64,000 bases of DNA from an uncultured Christensenella sp. (GCA_910583855.1 CAJTYL010000002.1:1-64000); one strand, 5' to 3'; shown: positions 1 to 8,761, counted from the stretch's first letter. Program-made: numbers and translations. Notes: generated from the sequence alone by a model not told the origin.

Positions 1-12
1 TAAAGAGCAAGC

Positions 13-55
13 AAAAAGGCTGTCAAAGCGTATTTATAAGGACGCTATGACAGCC
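13..55 (-). terminator. Rho-independent terminator, minus strand
   Basis: GGCTGTCA at 18-25 pairs with TGACAGCC at 48-55, and AGCGT pairs with ACGCT inside it. Read on the minus strand the stem is followed by five T (complement of 13-17). It sits just after the stop of the small minus-strand reading frame at 86-277, which lends that frame some support. Confidence 0.6.
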
Positions 56-85
56 CTTGCAACCGAACGGGCAAGCCGCGAGGGG

Positions 86-277
86 TTAGCCCCTTGCGAC
101 TAACTGTTTGCCATACAGCGGGTAGTTCGACAGTGACAAGTCAACGGCGCAATAAAACTCCCGCCCGTTTATCTTGTATATTACGGTGTGCGTTTTTGTC
201 GCTTTCAGTTCCACCACGCGAGACGTATACGCACACCGTTCATAGGTGTGCGTATTTCTTTTATTCGGTTCCACCAA
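86..277 (-). CDS. small hypothetical protein (63 aa), uncertain
   Basis: The frame opens with TTG at 277 and ends with TAA at 86-88, followed by a minus-strand terminator. The product has a plausible beta-rich stretch (TVIYKINGREFYCAVDL) but matches no family I recognise. Its N-terminal half covers a duplicated DNA segment, so the motif VE(x5)THT occurs twice. No convincing ribosome site is visible before the TTG. It may be the tail of a longer degraded gene, or a chance frame across a repeated regulatory sequence. Confidence is low. Confidence 0.3.
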   Translation of the reverse strand: MVEPNKRNTHTYERCAYTSRVVELKATKTHTVIYKINGREFYCAVDLSLSNYPLYGKQLVARG

Positions 278-278
278 A
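187..278. repeat. imperfect direct repeat with internal palindrome
   Basis: Two roughly 33-bp copies (about 187-219 and 246-278), spaced 59 bp, both begin GGTGTGCGT and end GTTCCACCA. Between them TACGCACACC and GGTGTGCGTA form an inverted repeat around 228-254. It could be a tandem operator or the remains of a small mobile repeat. Confidence 0.5.
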
Positions 279-353
279 TAATGACCGGTAAGAACAGTTT
301 TCTCAGTCGTTTATTATAAGTTCACGAATAACAACATAAGGAGAAATTCGATA

Positions 354-737
354 ATGAACGGTAACGAATTTTTAGACAAATGGATTCGTTTTTTTGCGCC
401 CGACATAACCAAGAGCCAGTATAATAAACGGATTCGCAATCAATATATTTGGCACGCCTTCAGTTGGAAAATTATCCCTAAGGGAACGTATTTTGAAGGC
501 GATGAAGCAAGAAAAGCCTATAACGGCGCCGACAAAGAAGACGCTATGTGTTTTCAATTATGGCGCGATGAATTCCCCGTACCGTTATCGGAAGAATTCG
601 ACCTTGCGGAAAAAATAGAAACTCCGGACGGGGATTACGACGAATTTTACGTTGTAGGAAAAGATTTTAAATGGACGTATATTGTAACACACGAAACGGA
701 TATGGGCTTTGGTCCGTATTTTATGAGTCTGAAATAA
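354..737 (+). CDS. DUF4275 family protein
   Basis: This is a 127-residue soluble protein. It matches my recollection of the DUF4275 family in length and layout: WHAFSW near residue 33, KGTYFEGDEARKAYNGADK in the middle, and the C-terminal signature FKWTYIVTHETDMGFGPYF. The family is known from Bacillota genomes and has no established function. ATG at 354 is chosen because AAGGAGAAA lies 8-16 nt upstream. It is a single-gene unit: an AT-rich leader precedes it and a strong bidirectional terminator follows 13 nt after the stop. Confidence 0.8.
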   Translation: MNGNEFLDKWIRFFAPDITKSQYNKRIRNQYIWHAFSWKIIPKGTYFEGDEARKAYNGADKEDAMCFQLWRDEFPVPLSEEFDLAEKIETPDGDYDEFYVVGKDFKWTYIVTHETDMGFGPYFMSLK

Positions 738-750
738 ATTTATTTTAGAG

Positions 751-784
751 AAAAAGAGCGGCGCTAAATTGCGCCGCTCTTTTA
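751..784. terminator. bidirectional terminator
   Basis: AAAGAGCGGCGC (753-764) pairs with GCGCCGCTCTTT (771-782) around a 6-nt loop. A-tracts and T-tracts flank both sides, so it serves both the DUF4275 gene and the converging M6 protease gene. Confidence 0.85.
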
Positions 785-790
785 ACCTTT

Positions 791-2923
791 TTACGCGTTA
801 TAGGTGATCGTTATAGTCGCTTGCGTTGCTGAAACGCTTACGATAGAAATATCGAAGATAAGCAGCTTTCCCGCGTTGGTAACGTATTTCGGGAAAACAT
901 TGCCCAGCGTATCGCCCGCCTGCCACAAATCGCTTTCGGCTGCGTACCCGTCCGAGCTTGCGAACTTGTTGTCGCCGTCCGCTTCGATAAGCTTTATAAG
1001 CGACTTATCCGACGTCGAGTTGTTGCAGTCCGTAAATGAGCCGAAATCGTTATTGAACGGGTCGCTTACCGTCGCCGTAACGTGGTAAATCCTCACGCCG
1101 TAATCCGCGCCGTCGTACAGCGAGGACGAGTGCAATGCGTTGAGTCCCTGCGCCGAGTACAGGTCTATTAAAAGATATTCGCAGAAATACGAGTTGTTGA
1201 AATTCAAAGGAATAAGTATTGCGTCGCCCTCCGCTTGCGAGCTTGAAAGGGTGACGGTCTTAGTTGCGGTAACTATCTCGGGGTTAAGCCAGCCGAGCAT
1301 AGTTTTTGAATAAACGTTTTGGTCGCCAACGGTCGCGTCCATCATATCCGCGCCTCCAAGTCCCTCGTTGCAACCTTCGTCGGGGTAATAGTCGTAGTAA
1401 TCGTCAAGCCCCAAAAGGTGCCCCGTTTCGTGTATGTATGTAGAAGCGTTTACTTTCAGTCCTTCTATTACGGGATAATACTCGTTGGTATATCCGCCCT
1501 GAACGCTTTCCTTCATAAAATCGAGTCCCGCAAACAGGTAATAGAAGGTATCCTTACCGTCGTATTTCGTTTCCTCGTAGTTCCAGGTTACGTACGCCCA
1601 GTAGAACGAGTCGTCGCTGTAATCCACGGGAGCCGAATAGATGAGGTAAACCGCGTCAATCGCGCCGTCTCCGTTCGTATCGTATTTCGTAAGGTCAAGC
1701 CTGCTTTCGTAGTACGCTAAAACCTCGTGCAAAAGCACGTTGTCGCCGTTGTTGTATTGCTCGCCGCTCTCCTCGTCGGTGGCTTTCAGTCCCTCGTAGT
1801 AGGAAGAAGCCTTTGAAGAGGTATAATAGCTAACCCCGTCGAGATTCGCGCCCGCTATATCGAACGACAGATTGAGTTTCCCGTACGAAGCCTTATTGTA
1901 ATAAGTCTTAACGCTCTCCCAGCCCGTTTCGGCGGAAGTGCCGTTGAACGCAATATTGAGGTGATTAAGCTGAGTTGCCGATATCGAAGTGTCGCTGAAC
2001 TTAACTGGAATAACCAGCGCGTCGTAAGTCCCCGTCGAGGGTAAACCCGTAGCGGGGTCGGGTTGGTCGCCCGTCGTCGTCAGTTTTTGCTGCAATCTCG
2101 TATCGTCGAAGGTTGCGGCATCGTAAGTCTGCTTTTCCATCGTTCCCGTCGGCTCTGTAGGGGTATCGCCGCCGTCGGCCGCGGGAAGGTCGAAGTCAAC
2201 TTCTCCGTGCTTGTTGAACGTAAAGCGCATTACGAATCCGTCGTTTTGAGTGCCGTCTATCTGCGTAATATTTCCTTCCGCAACCGTAACCGCAAATTTT
2301 ATCCAGGTGTAGCCCGTAAATTCACCTACTACGGCGTTACCTACGTCGTCGGGCTTTGCCGCCTCGTATACGCCGTTCGCTTCGTTAAACGCGTAATCGC
2401 CCAACACGGTAAGGTCCAAATCGTATAAATAGTAGTAGTTATAAAACTCCGTCGAACCCTGCTTATACTTTGTATAGCCGCCGCTAAGATTATCGTAATA
2501 CAGATAGTAAGCGCTCTGCGCTTCATCGTATCCGAGGTAATCGGTCGCCTCGCCGAGATACTTTTCGTTATCGTCGTATCTGTCGTACTTATAAAGAATA
2601 TTTTTCCCGCAATATTCGTAATAATCCTCGTAGCCGACGAAGCCCTCTTCAACCTCACGGTACGTAACGGCAAAGTTCCACTTTGAAATATCCGTATATT
2701 TGGCAAACGTCTTGTCGGGTTCGGTATCCGTGTTTCCGGTGTCACCGGTGTCGCCGGTGTCGCCGTCTTTGTCGGCGCCGCCCGTGCTTCCCGTATCTCC
2801 GGTTACGCCGCCGTTGCCTTTACCTTCCCCGTTGTCCGTAGTCGTGCAGGCGCACAAGCCAGCAAAGGAATTTACCGCCATAAAAGCTGCAAATAACAAT
2901 ACCAACAATTTTTTTCTTTTCAC
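791..2923 (-). CDS. M6-type (immune inhibitor A-like) metalloprotease lipoprotein
   Basis: The 710-residue protein begins with a lipoprotein signal (MKRKK, hydrophobic core, then GLCAC near residue 26). An acidic TGDTG-rich linker follows (about residues 30-70) and a domain of unknown type (about 75-250). The protease part starts near residue 265. The zinc site HETGHLLGLDDYYD begins at about residue 498; its HExxHxxGxxD form is typical of M6 peptidases related to InhA. 'DTNGDGAIDAVYLIYSAP' upstream is also typical of that family. The start is GTG at 2923 with GGAG upstream (complement of 2934-2937). It is probably anchored to the outer face of the membrane and degrades extracellular protein. 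The convergent terminator and its own promoter (2959-2987) make it a single-gene unit. Confidence 0.8.
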   Translation of the reverse strand: MKRKKLLVLLFAAFMAVNSFAGLCACTTTDNGEGKGNGGVTGDTGSTGGADKDGDTGDTGDTGNTDTEPDKTFAKYTDISKWNFAVTYREVEEGFVGYEDYYEYCGKNILYKYDRYDDNEKYLGEATDYLGYDEAQSAYYLYYDNLSGGYTKYKQGSTEFYNYYYLYDLDLTVLGDYAFNEANGVYEAAKPDDVGNAVVGEFTGYTWIKFAVTVAEGNITQIDGTQNDGFVMRFTFNKHGEVDFDLPAADGGDTPTEPTGTMEKQTYDAATFDDTRLQQKLTTTGDQPDPATGLPSTGTYDALVIPVKFSDTSISATQLNHLNIAFNGTSAETGWESVKTYYNKASYGKLNLSFDIAGANLDGVSYYTSSKASSYYEGLKATDEESGEQYNNGDNVLLHEVLAYYESRLDLTKYDTNGDGAIDAVYLIYSAPVDYSDDSFYWAYVTWNYEETKYDGKDTFYYLFAGLDFMKESVQGGYTNEYYPVIEGLKVNASTYIHETGHLLGLDDYYDYYPDEGCNEGLGGADMMDATVGDQNVYSKTMLGWLNPEIVTATKTVTLSSSQAEGDAILIPLNFNNSYFCEYLLIDLYSAQGLNALHSSSLYDGADYGVRIYHVTATVSDPFNNDFGSFTDCNNSTSDKSLIKLIEADGDNKFASSDGYAAESDLWQAGDTLGNVFPKYVTNAGKLLIFDISIVSVSATQATITITYNA

Positions 2924-2958
2924 AGTAGTCGTCTCCGTAAAATTTTTTTGACGGTTTA

Positions 2959-2987
2959 ATAATACTTTATCGCCGCACCAAAATCAA
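2959..2987 (-). promoter_or_regulatory. sigma-A promoter for the M6 protease
   Basis: On the minus strand, TTGATT (complement of 2982-2987), a 17-nt spacer and TATTAT (complement of 2959-2964), about 36 nt before the GTG start. Confidence 0.55.
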
Positions 2988-3061
2988 TAGATATGCGCAA
3001 ATAAACACATATGCAAGTTTGAAAAAATCTTTCAAAATAAGCAAAATTTTCACAATCGGCA

Positions 3062-3090
3062 TTGACAAATAAATATATAGGTATTATAAT
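3062..3090 (+). promoter_or_regulatory. consensus sigma-A promoter
   Basis: TTGACA (3062-3067), 17-nt spacer, TATAAT (3085-3090). The predicted transcript starts near 3097, about 56 nt before the ATG of the BIG2 lipoprotein. Confidence 0.85.
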
Positions 3091-3152
3091 ATCAATATTC
3101 ATATATAGTTTTGCGGTTAATTCCACGGCTAAATTTATTATTGGGGGAAAAA

Positions 3153-5678
3153 ATGAAGAAATCAAAATTAATGAAAGCCTTATTGGTTTTCGGGATGAGC
3201 ATGGTGACGGCAACGGCAATAGTCGGGATAACCGCATGCGACGACGAGCATACCCACGTTGACGAAAACAAGGACGGTAAGTGCGATATCTGTCAAACGG
3301 ATATGACAAAGCCCGGCGGCGACAACGAGGATTTGAATGTAGCCGTTGAAAAAGTCGAGCTGAACAAATCAAGCCTTACCTTGGAAATCGGCGGGGAGGA
3401 AACTTTAACGGCAACCGTAACGCCCGCCACGGCGACGAATAAAACGGTAAGCTGGTCGGTGGCGCCTGCAGGGATAGTCACGGTAACGGACGGCAAAGTC
3501 AAGGCGCTTGCCGCGGGCGACGCGGTAGTAACCGCAACGGCGGACGGTAAAAAGGCGGAATGCAGCGTTAAAGTAAACGCTCCCGCGCCCCTGCCGGAGG
3601 TTACCGAAGAGGAATGGCAAGCCGCGTTAAGCGATACGGCGTTTGTCAATTTCACGGCTAAGCTTTCTATGTCGGACTCGCAGGAGGGCGAGAGCATAGA
3701 CCTTAAAGCCGATTTAACCGGCGGCAAGTATTACTATAACGACGGCAATTCGCATTATTATTTCTCGAAAGACGGTGAAACGTACTATAAGTACGAAAAG
3801 AGCACAACCGACGAGGATTATGCAAAGACCGAAACGACCCAAACCGATTACGAAAATAATTTTTTTGAACGGTGGCACTTGAATACGCTTTTTTTCAAGG
3901 ACTGCTTTGCGTCGTTTACATACGATTCCGATAAAAACGCCTACGTCGGGACGGGCGTCGAAATAGGCGACGGCAACGTTTATAATATCGTATTCAAATT
4001 CGACCACGGCAAGCTCATTCACGCGGATATAGACTTCGGCGAAGAAGCTCATATTTTGATAGATTATAGCGCTTACGGCACCACCGTCGTGGAATTGCCC
4101 GCCGTCGGAGGCGGTGAAACCCCCGACCCCGGTCCCGTAGACCTTCCTAAAATCACCGAATGGGCTTCGGTAGGCGACGCTGTCTACGGTGAGGTTCACG
4201 AGAACGAAGCCGATTTTATCTACCACCATATCTATTTGGACGATACGGCTGCCAAGGCTTACGACTTCGACGAATACGAAGCGACCGTCAAAGTAGACGG
4301 CAAGGACGGTGAAGTCGTTCAATGCAACGCTATGTCGCAGGCCGATATTACCGCGCACACCTATCACCTGCATATCCGTATCAAGGCTAACAGATACCAG
4401 ACGGCGGAGTTCACGATTAACTTCAAAAAGGACGGCGAAACCATTGCCGTCGGTACCTACACCCGCGCAGGCGATAAAGAGATAGCGCTTGACAGCGTTG
4501 CGGAAAGCGTTTCCGTCGGTGATACGGTTACCATAAACGTAATTTCCATAAACGGCAGTACCGATTTAACGGATAAGGAAATTACTTGGTCTATCGCAGA
4601 TACCGAGGGAGAGGGCGTAGCGTCCATACCCGAGGATTCGCATAGCGCGTCGGTCGTCGTAACCGCGCTTGCGGAGGGCAAAGCAACCCTTACCTGTACC
4701 GTAGGCGAGGGCGCGGACGCGTTCACTAAGACCTGTGCAATCACCGTTGTCGAGGGCGAGGTCGTAATAACCGTCGTCGACGTTTCCGAGAAAGCTACGT
4801 TCAATAACGATTTCCAATATGCAGGTAAAGAGGCGGTACAGCTCTATTTCAATTTACAGGACGCCAAGTATTCCGAGCTCGTTCAGCAAATAGACCCCTC
4901 CAAAACCACGGTTACCGTAACTATGGACGGTGAAGAAAGTGCTTCCGAATTGCCCCGTAAAGAATGGCAGGGCGCAGGCTTGTACAATTTGTGGATTCAG
5001 GCTACGGTTGAAGGAGATTGGTCGCACGACTACGAATTCAGGTTCAGCTTCAAAAACGCCAAGGGCGACGAGGTCGCTTACGGCAATTACAGCAGGGTTG
5101 CGCCCAAGTCGTTGGAGCTCGATAAAACTACCGTTAATCTGACGCTTAAAGACGGCGAAACCGTTACCGACACTTTGACGGCTACGACCAATAAAGTGGA
5201 AGGCGAAATTCAGTGGTCTATCGACGACGAAAATATCGCTACTATTACGGATAACGGCGACGGCACTGTAACCGTAACCGCCGTTGCAAAGGGCTCCGCT
5301 ACCATAACCGCGATGGTAGACGGTTTAACCAAGACCTGCAAAGTAAACGTTTTGGAGGACGGAGAAGAAGCCCCCGTTACCACCATTACGGATTTCTCCA
5401 AGTTCAACGGACCTTACGGAGAAAACTACATTCAATTCCGTTTTGAGGAAACCGATAAAAACGTAGATATTTACCCCGACATAAAGGCAAGCTACGACCA
5501 TACCAACGTCGACGGAGAGCTTACCGCCCATAAGGAGTTTTTCCAGGGCGGCGGCGCTAAAACTTATATCGTAACGGTTAAGTTCAATTCCGCGCCCGTA
5601 AGCGGCACGACGTATAAAATCGACCTGTGCGACGCAAGCAATAATATTCTTGCAACCTTCAGTTGGACGGCTGATTAA
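3153..5678 (+). CDS. surface lipoprotein with three BIG2 Ig-like domains
   Basis: ATG at 3153 is preferred to the upstream GTG at 3111: GGGGG lies 5 nt before it and it yields a clean lipoprotein signal (MKKSKLMKALLVFG to ITAC, Cys near residue 29). The mature 841-residue protein starts with a small Cys/His segment (HTHVDENKDGKCDIC). Three bacterial Ig-like group 2 domains follow, recognised by 'LNKSSLTLEIGGEETLTATV...VTATAD', at about residues 50-140, 440-540 and 660-735. They alternate with beta-rich domains I do not recognise. Such proteins usually act in adhesion or glycan binding at the cell surface. It lies divergent to the M6 protease lipoprotein, so the two may form a surface-protein pair. 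Confidence 0.75.
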   Translation: MKKSKLMKALLVFGMSMVTATAIVGITACDDEHTHVDENKDGKCDICQTDMTKPGGDNEDLNVAVEKVELNKSSLTLEIGGEETLTATVTPATATNKTVSWSVAPAGIVTVTDGKVKALAAGDAVVTATADGKKAECSVKVNAPAPLPEVTEEEWQAALSDTAFVNFTAKLSMSDSQEGESIDLKADLTGGKYYYNDGNSHYYFSKDGETYYKYEKSTTDEDYAKTETTQTDYENNFFERWHLNTLFFKDCFASFTYDSDKNAYVGTGVEIGDGNVYNIVFKFDHGKLIHADIDFGEEAHILIDYSAYGTTVVELPAVGGGETPDPGPVDLPKITEWASVGDAVYGEVHENEADFIYHHIYLDDTAAKAYDFDEYEATVKVDGKDGEVVQCNAMSQADITAHTYHLHIRIKANRYQTAEFTINFKKDGETIAVGTYTRAGDKEIALDSVAESVSVGDTVTINVISINGSTDLTDKEITWSIADTEGEGVASIPEDSHSASVVVTALAEGKATLTCTVGEGADAFTKTCAITVVEGEVVITVVDVSEKATFNNDFQYAGKEAVQLYFNLQDAKYSELVQQIDPSKTTVTVTMDGEESASELPRKEWQGAGLYNLWIQATVEGDWSHDYEFRFSFKNAKGDEVAYGNYSRVAPKSLELDKTTVNLTLKDGETVTDTLTATTNKVEGEIQWSIDDENIATITDNGDGTVTVTAVAKGSATITAMVDGLTKTCKVNVLEDGEEAPVTTITDFSKFNGPYGENYIQFRFEETDKNVDIYPDIKASYDHTNVDGELTAHKEFFQGGGAKTYIVTVKFNSAPVSGTTYKIDLCDASNNILATFSWTAD

Positions 5679-5729
5679 ACCGTTTAACTTAGCAAAGTCC
5701 GTTTAATCGGACAAACAAAAACCCAATCA

Positions 5730-5762
5730 AAAGCGGGACGGATAAATCCGTCCCGCTTTTTA
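5730..5762 (+). terminator. Rho-independent terminator
   Basis: AAGCGGGACGGAT pairs with the TCCGTCCCGCTT arm across a 3-nt loop and is followed by a T-run. It ends the BIG2 lipoprotein transcript. Confidence 0.8.
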
Positions 5763-5837
5763 TCATTCTGAACGCAGTGAAGAATCTCAATCCCGCGCCC
5801 ATTCCCGTCATTCTGAGGCTTCCCGAAGAATCTTTTC
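5762..5837. repeat. dispersed CATTCTGA/GAAGAATC repeat, two copies
   Basis: Two adjacent copies of the short interspersed repeat found at many sites in this window: CATTCTGAACGCAGTGAAG around 5763-5781 and TCATTCTGAGG...CGAAGAATC around 5809-5833. It lies between converging genes. Confidence 0.6.
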
Positions 5838-5899
5838 AATTCCCGCAACCTCCGTGTCAAAAACGACGTAAAGTGCGCCATATATAGGGGTCAATTTAA

Positions 5900-6622
5900 T
5901 TATTCTTTACCTGCAAGCGGTAAAGCCTTGCCTTTCTTTTTGTCGCTTATAAGCCTTGCAAGGTACACCGCGGGCGTGTCCAAAAGGGTGGTGAATATAA
6001 ATATAATATACCCCGAACCGAATATGGAAAGAAGGGTCAAAATATCGTACGTCCCCGCGAACGCAAGCACGGTGAAAAGTAACGAATTTATAAGTTGGCT
6101 TATAAGCGTAGACCCGTTGTTTCTCAGCCACAAAAACCTGCGCTTGTCGCCGAATTTCTTCTCTGTGAACGCCCACCATTTATGGTAAAGCCACACGTCG
6201 AAAAGTTGGCTTGCGGCGTACACCACAAGCGAAGCCATAATCATTCTCGGCGTATTCTCGAACACCGCCCGTATGGAGGGCATTGCCCAGTCGCTTTCGC
6301 TCGGCACGTATAAAAACCAGCTCTGGCTTAAAATAAGGAAGAATACGGAGCAGAAAATACCGATAATTACCGCCTTGTTCGCCGACTTTTTGCCTTCGCA
6401 TTCCGAAAGGATATCCGTTATTAAAAACGTAACCGCAAACAGCACGTTGCCGATGGTCTGTTCCAGTCCGAACGCTTTTATCATAATGACAACTTCGATA
6501 TTCGCAAATATCGTTGCTATTCCCGACAGCGCGTAAAGCCCGCTTCTGCCGAACAGAAAATACCCCAACAGTGCGAACCCGTAAATGACTATAACCGATA
6601 AAATAAGTATTAATTCGTTCAT
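5900..6622 (-). CDS. queuosine precursor transporter (YhhQ/VUT family)
   Basis: The 240-residue integral membrane protein has about six helices. Family traits are visible: FANIEVVIMIKAFGLEQTIGN near residues 39-60, 'TFLITDILSE' (about 69-78) and the aromatic segment WWAFTEKKFGDKRRFLWLRNN. The family (PF02592) imports queuosine precursors such as preQ0, preQ1 or queuine. Its ATG overlaps the stop of the upstream radical SAM gene by 4 nt, so the two are translationally coupled. That neighbour points to queuine salvage. The start is ATG at 6622. Confidence 0.85.
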   Translation of the reverse strand: MNELILILSVIVIYGFALLGYFLFGRSGLYALSGIATIFANIEVVIMIKAFGLEQTIGNVLFAVTFLITDILSECEGKKSANKAVIIGIFCSVFFLILSQSWFLYVPSESDWAMPSIRAVFENTPRMIMASLVVYAASQLFDVWLYHKWWAFTEKKFGDKRRFLWLRNNGSTLISQLINSLLFTVLAFAGTYDILTLLSIFGSGYIIFIFTTLLDTPAVYLARLISDKKKGKALPLAGKE

Positions 6623-7461
6623 GCGCCCACCCCGAAGTCCGTATTGTTCACAAGTATATCCACGCGCGTATCGTCCTTATATAAAGGATATAAATTTCGC
6701 ATAAATTCATCTATAACGCCCCTGTCGGGCTTAACGGGGGTGGAGTTGCCGCACATAAGGTTTACGCATATCCGTTCAAAATATTCAAGTCCCAGCTCTA
6801 TATCCCGCTTCATCGAAGAAAGGCTTTGCCCTTCAAGCCCGAACAAAAAATTCGCCTCGTCAAAGTTTTCGGCTATAACGGCGGGGTCCTTGACAGATAT
6901 ACCCTTTTTGTAAACGCCCTCCCTAAGGTCATAGTCAAACGTCTCAAGCCCTATCTTCATTTTAAGGGTAAAATCCTTAAAATCTTCTCTTAGCGCGGGT
7001 ATTTTTTTATCGTAAATGTAGTGCGCCTCGAAGTGTATCGTATGAATTTTCTTTTCGCGGCAGACCATCTTTATATAGTCAAGGGTGGGCTTGTCCAACT
7101 CGAAGACCGACCCGCTATTGATGATTTCAACCTCGCCGTACTTGCCTGTAAGCCTGTCCAGAACGGACTTGTTGAGAATAAAATTTTCCCCGTCGTTGTC
7201 AAGGCAGTCAAGGTGATAGTCGCAAAAAGTGCACTTCTTGTAAACGCAGCCGCGCCCGCGCAAGAGGACTATTTCGCGTTTTAATTTGTCTTTGATTTCC
7301 GAATATCTTTCCATAAAAACGAAAGCGTTTTCAACTTCCGCAAAAGTCAAAAACGCCCTGGGCGAAACTTCTTTCGCCCTTAATCTCCTAGTTTTGATTT
7401 TGCTTAGCAAGGCAGGATGGTTACGAACTGCCCAATTAAGTTTACGTATAAATCTTATCAC
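6619..7461 (-). CDS. radical SAM protein, likely queuine-salvage (QueL-like)
   Basis: The protein contains the radical SAM cluster motif CVYKKCTFC (CX4CX2C, near residues 75-83). It also has a TIM-barrel-like run with 'EIINSGSVFELDKPTL' and 'KIGLETFDYDLREGVYKKG'. It is coupled to a YhhQ-type precursor transporter. From memory, Clostridioides difficile carries a comparable pair in which a radical SAM queuine lyase (QueL) releases a preQ base from imported queuine. Assignment here rests on that context plus the cluster motif, so it is inference. The start is uncertain: GTG at 7461 gives 280 residues, and ATG at 7314 (MERYSEIKDK) would leave the catalytic motif near residue 26. Neither has a strong ribosome site. 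Confidence 0.6.
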   Translation of the reverse strand: MIRFIRKLNWAVRNHPALLSKIKTRRLRAKEVSPRAFLTFAEVENAFVFMERYSEIKDKLKREIVLLRGRGCVYKKCTFCDYHLDCLDNDGENFILNKSVLDRLTGKYGEVEIINSGSVFELDKPTLDYIKMVCREKKIHTIHFEAHYIYDKKIPALREDFKDFTLKMKIGLETFDYDLREGVYKKGISVKDPAVIAENFDEANFLFGLEGQSLSSMKRDIELGLEYFERICVNLMCGNSTPVKPDRGVIDEFMRNLYPLYKDDTRVDILVNNTDFGVGA

Positions 7462-7570
7462 TTCATAAAATAAAAATGAACTTATTTTAACGGCTTTTTT
7501 TGAATTTTTGCGGCAATAGAAAATATTGATACATCCACGTATATGCTTGAAATAACGTCATTTTTGCGCT

Positions 7571-8056
7571 TTAATCAGACTTTACTCCCAAAATATGTAT
7601 ACCCCGCGCCATAGCAAAGTTATAAGAGGAAAGGGGCTTGTCGTACGCGTCGTAGCTGTGCGCCGCAACCAGTATCCGTCCGCGGGCAAAGCCCACTACG
7701 ACGGGCGAATGGTAGAAGTCCCCCGTCCCCGTTCCGAGTTGAACTATATCGCCGGCTTCCAGTTTGTCAAGCGCGACTTCCTCGGCAAACGGCCCCGCGC
7801 CATCGTTCCCCACCAAAAAATTGTAAAGGTATTCAACTCCCGTCCAGGAAGGAGTTCTGTCGTTAACCGAACGGTAATACCACCCGAAAGTCGGGGTAAA
7901 ATTCATAACTTTCGCGCCTGCGTAAATACATTGCGAGGCAAAGTTCGTGCAGTCGCCGCCAATCCTTGAAAAGTCGTAAAACGCGAGGTTTCTTGAAAAG
8001 GCCCACCTTTTCGCGTAGGCGACGGCGGACTCTCTGTCATAATTTAAAATTTTCAT
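7571..8056 (-). CDS. putative amidase-domain protein (Amidase_6, NlpC/P60-like fold)
   Basis: The 161-residue protein matches the putative amidase domain family (PF12671). It opens with YDRESAVAYAKRWAFSRN, then the nucleophile region GGDCTNFASQCIYAGAKVM (Cys near residue 34), WxWYYR-like aromatics and a later His in 'YHSPVVVG'. The start is ATG at 8056, where GGGGTG lies just upstream; longer readings would run into the divergent promoter at 8100-8128. No signal peptide is visible, so it may be cytoplasmic or leave by another route. The domain usually hydrolyses peptidoglycan peptides or related amides. Confidence 0.75.
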   Translation of the reverse strand: MKILNYDRESAVAYAKRWAFSRNLAFYDFSRIGGDCTNFASQCIYAGAKVMNFTPTFGWYYRSVNDRTPSWTGVEYLYNFLVGNDGAGPFAEEVALDKLEAGDIVQLGTGTGDFYHSPVVVGFARGRILVAAHSYDAYDKPLSSYNFAMARGIHILGVKSD

Positions 8057-8099
8057 ACACCCCAATATATGCTTTAAATACCGCGTTTCGTTACACTTA

Positions 8100-8128
8100 T
8101 TGACAATCGTCGCAAAATATTTTATAAT
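8100..8128 (+). promoter_or_regulatory. consensus promoter giving a near-leaderless transcript
   Basis: TTGACA (8100-8105), 17-nt spacer, TATAAT (8123-8128). The predicted transcription start (about 8135) is only 4 nt before the ATG at 8139, and no ribosome site is present. Confidence 0.8.
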
Positions 8129-8138
8129 ATTAACCGAT

Positions 8139-8624
8139 ATGATTACGGTTTCTTTCGTATGTCTCGGCAATATCTGCCGTTCGCCTATGGCGGAGCTTAT
8201 TTTAAAAAGTCTTGTTAAAGAGCGCGGGTTGGAGCACAGCTTCGATATAAAGTCCTTCGGCACCTCGGACGAGGAGGAGGGCAACCCAATCTATCCGCCC
8301 GCAAAGCGTACGTTAAGGGCGCACGGTATAGTGGGGGAGCATACCGCAAGACAGTTGTCGCTTAAAGACGTAATTAACAGCGACTACGTTTTGGTTATGT
8401 CGTCAGGCAATCTTTTGGACGTTTTAAGGCTCACGGGCGGCGAGTTCGGCGGCAAAATTTTTAAGCTGTTATCTTTTACCGCAAACCCGCGCGACGTAGC
8501 GGATCCGTGGTATACGGGCGACTTCGAAAAGGCGTTCGCTGACATATATGACGGGGTCAATTGCTTTTTAGAATACGTTTTGAAGGATAAAAAAGACGCG
8601 ATAGATTACGATTTAAGACACTGA
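8139..8624 (+). CDS. low-molecular-weight protein tyrosine phosphatase
   Basis: The 161-residue cytoplasmic phosphatase has the P-loop CLGNICRSPMAE (CX5R, nucleophile Cys near residue 8) at the extreme N-terminus and the general-acid loop 'DPWYTGDFEKAF' near residues 126-137. Both are diagnostic of the LMW-PTP/arsenate reductase fold; the DPW loop favours phosphatase. ATG at 8139 is chosen because the P-loop must lie close to the N-terminus. An upstream GTG-type start at 8100 would fall inside the promoter. The mRNA is predicted to be nearly leaderless. Substrates are unknown; in Bacillota such enzymes often act on tyrosine-phosphorylated polysaccharide or stress proteins. Confidence 0.88.
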   Translation: MITVSFVCLGNICRSPMAELILKSLVKERGLEHSFDIKSFGTSDEEEGNPIYPPAKRTLRAHGIVGEHTARQLSLKDVINSDYVLVMSSGNLLDVLRLTGGEFGGKIFKLLSFTANPRDVADPWYTGDFEKAFADIYDGVNCFLEYVLKDKKDAIDYDLRH

Positions 8625-8647
8625 AAAATTAAAAAAACGGGATAAGA

Positions 8648-8683
8648 CCGCCTGCGTTTTTTATAATCGCGGGCGGGTTTTTT
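8648..8683 (+). terminator. Rho-independent terminator
   Basis: CCGCCTGCG (8648-8656) pairs with CGCGGGCGG (8668-8676) and is followed by GTTTTTT. It separates the phosphatase gene from the large downstream block. Confidence 0.75.
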
Positions 8684-8761
8684 ATACGTTTCAAGTTATT
8701 TTCGTTACGGAATTTTACATATATTTACAAAGTTTTTTATCGTTACCTAATACGCTTTTTC

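Noticed and set aside
2341..2745. 134-residue minus-strand frame inside the M6 protease gene
   Set aside because: It is an alternate-frame shadow rich in Thr/Arg/Ile with no family trait; the main frame has clear protease motifs.
7462..7570. preQ1 riboswitch upstream of the radical SAM gene
   Set aside because: I could not find the conserved preQ1 aptamer core on the minus strand; the gap is AT-rich without a clear stem-loop.
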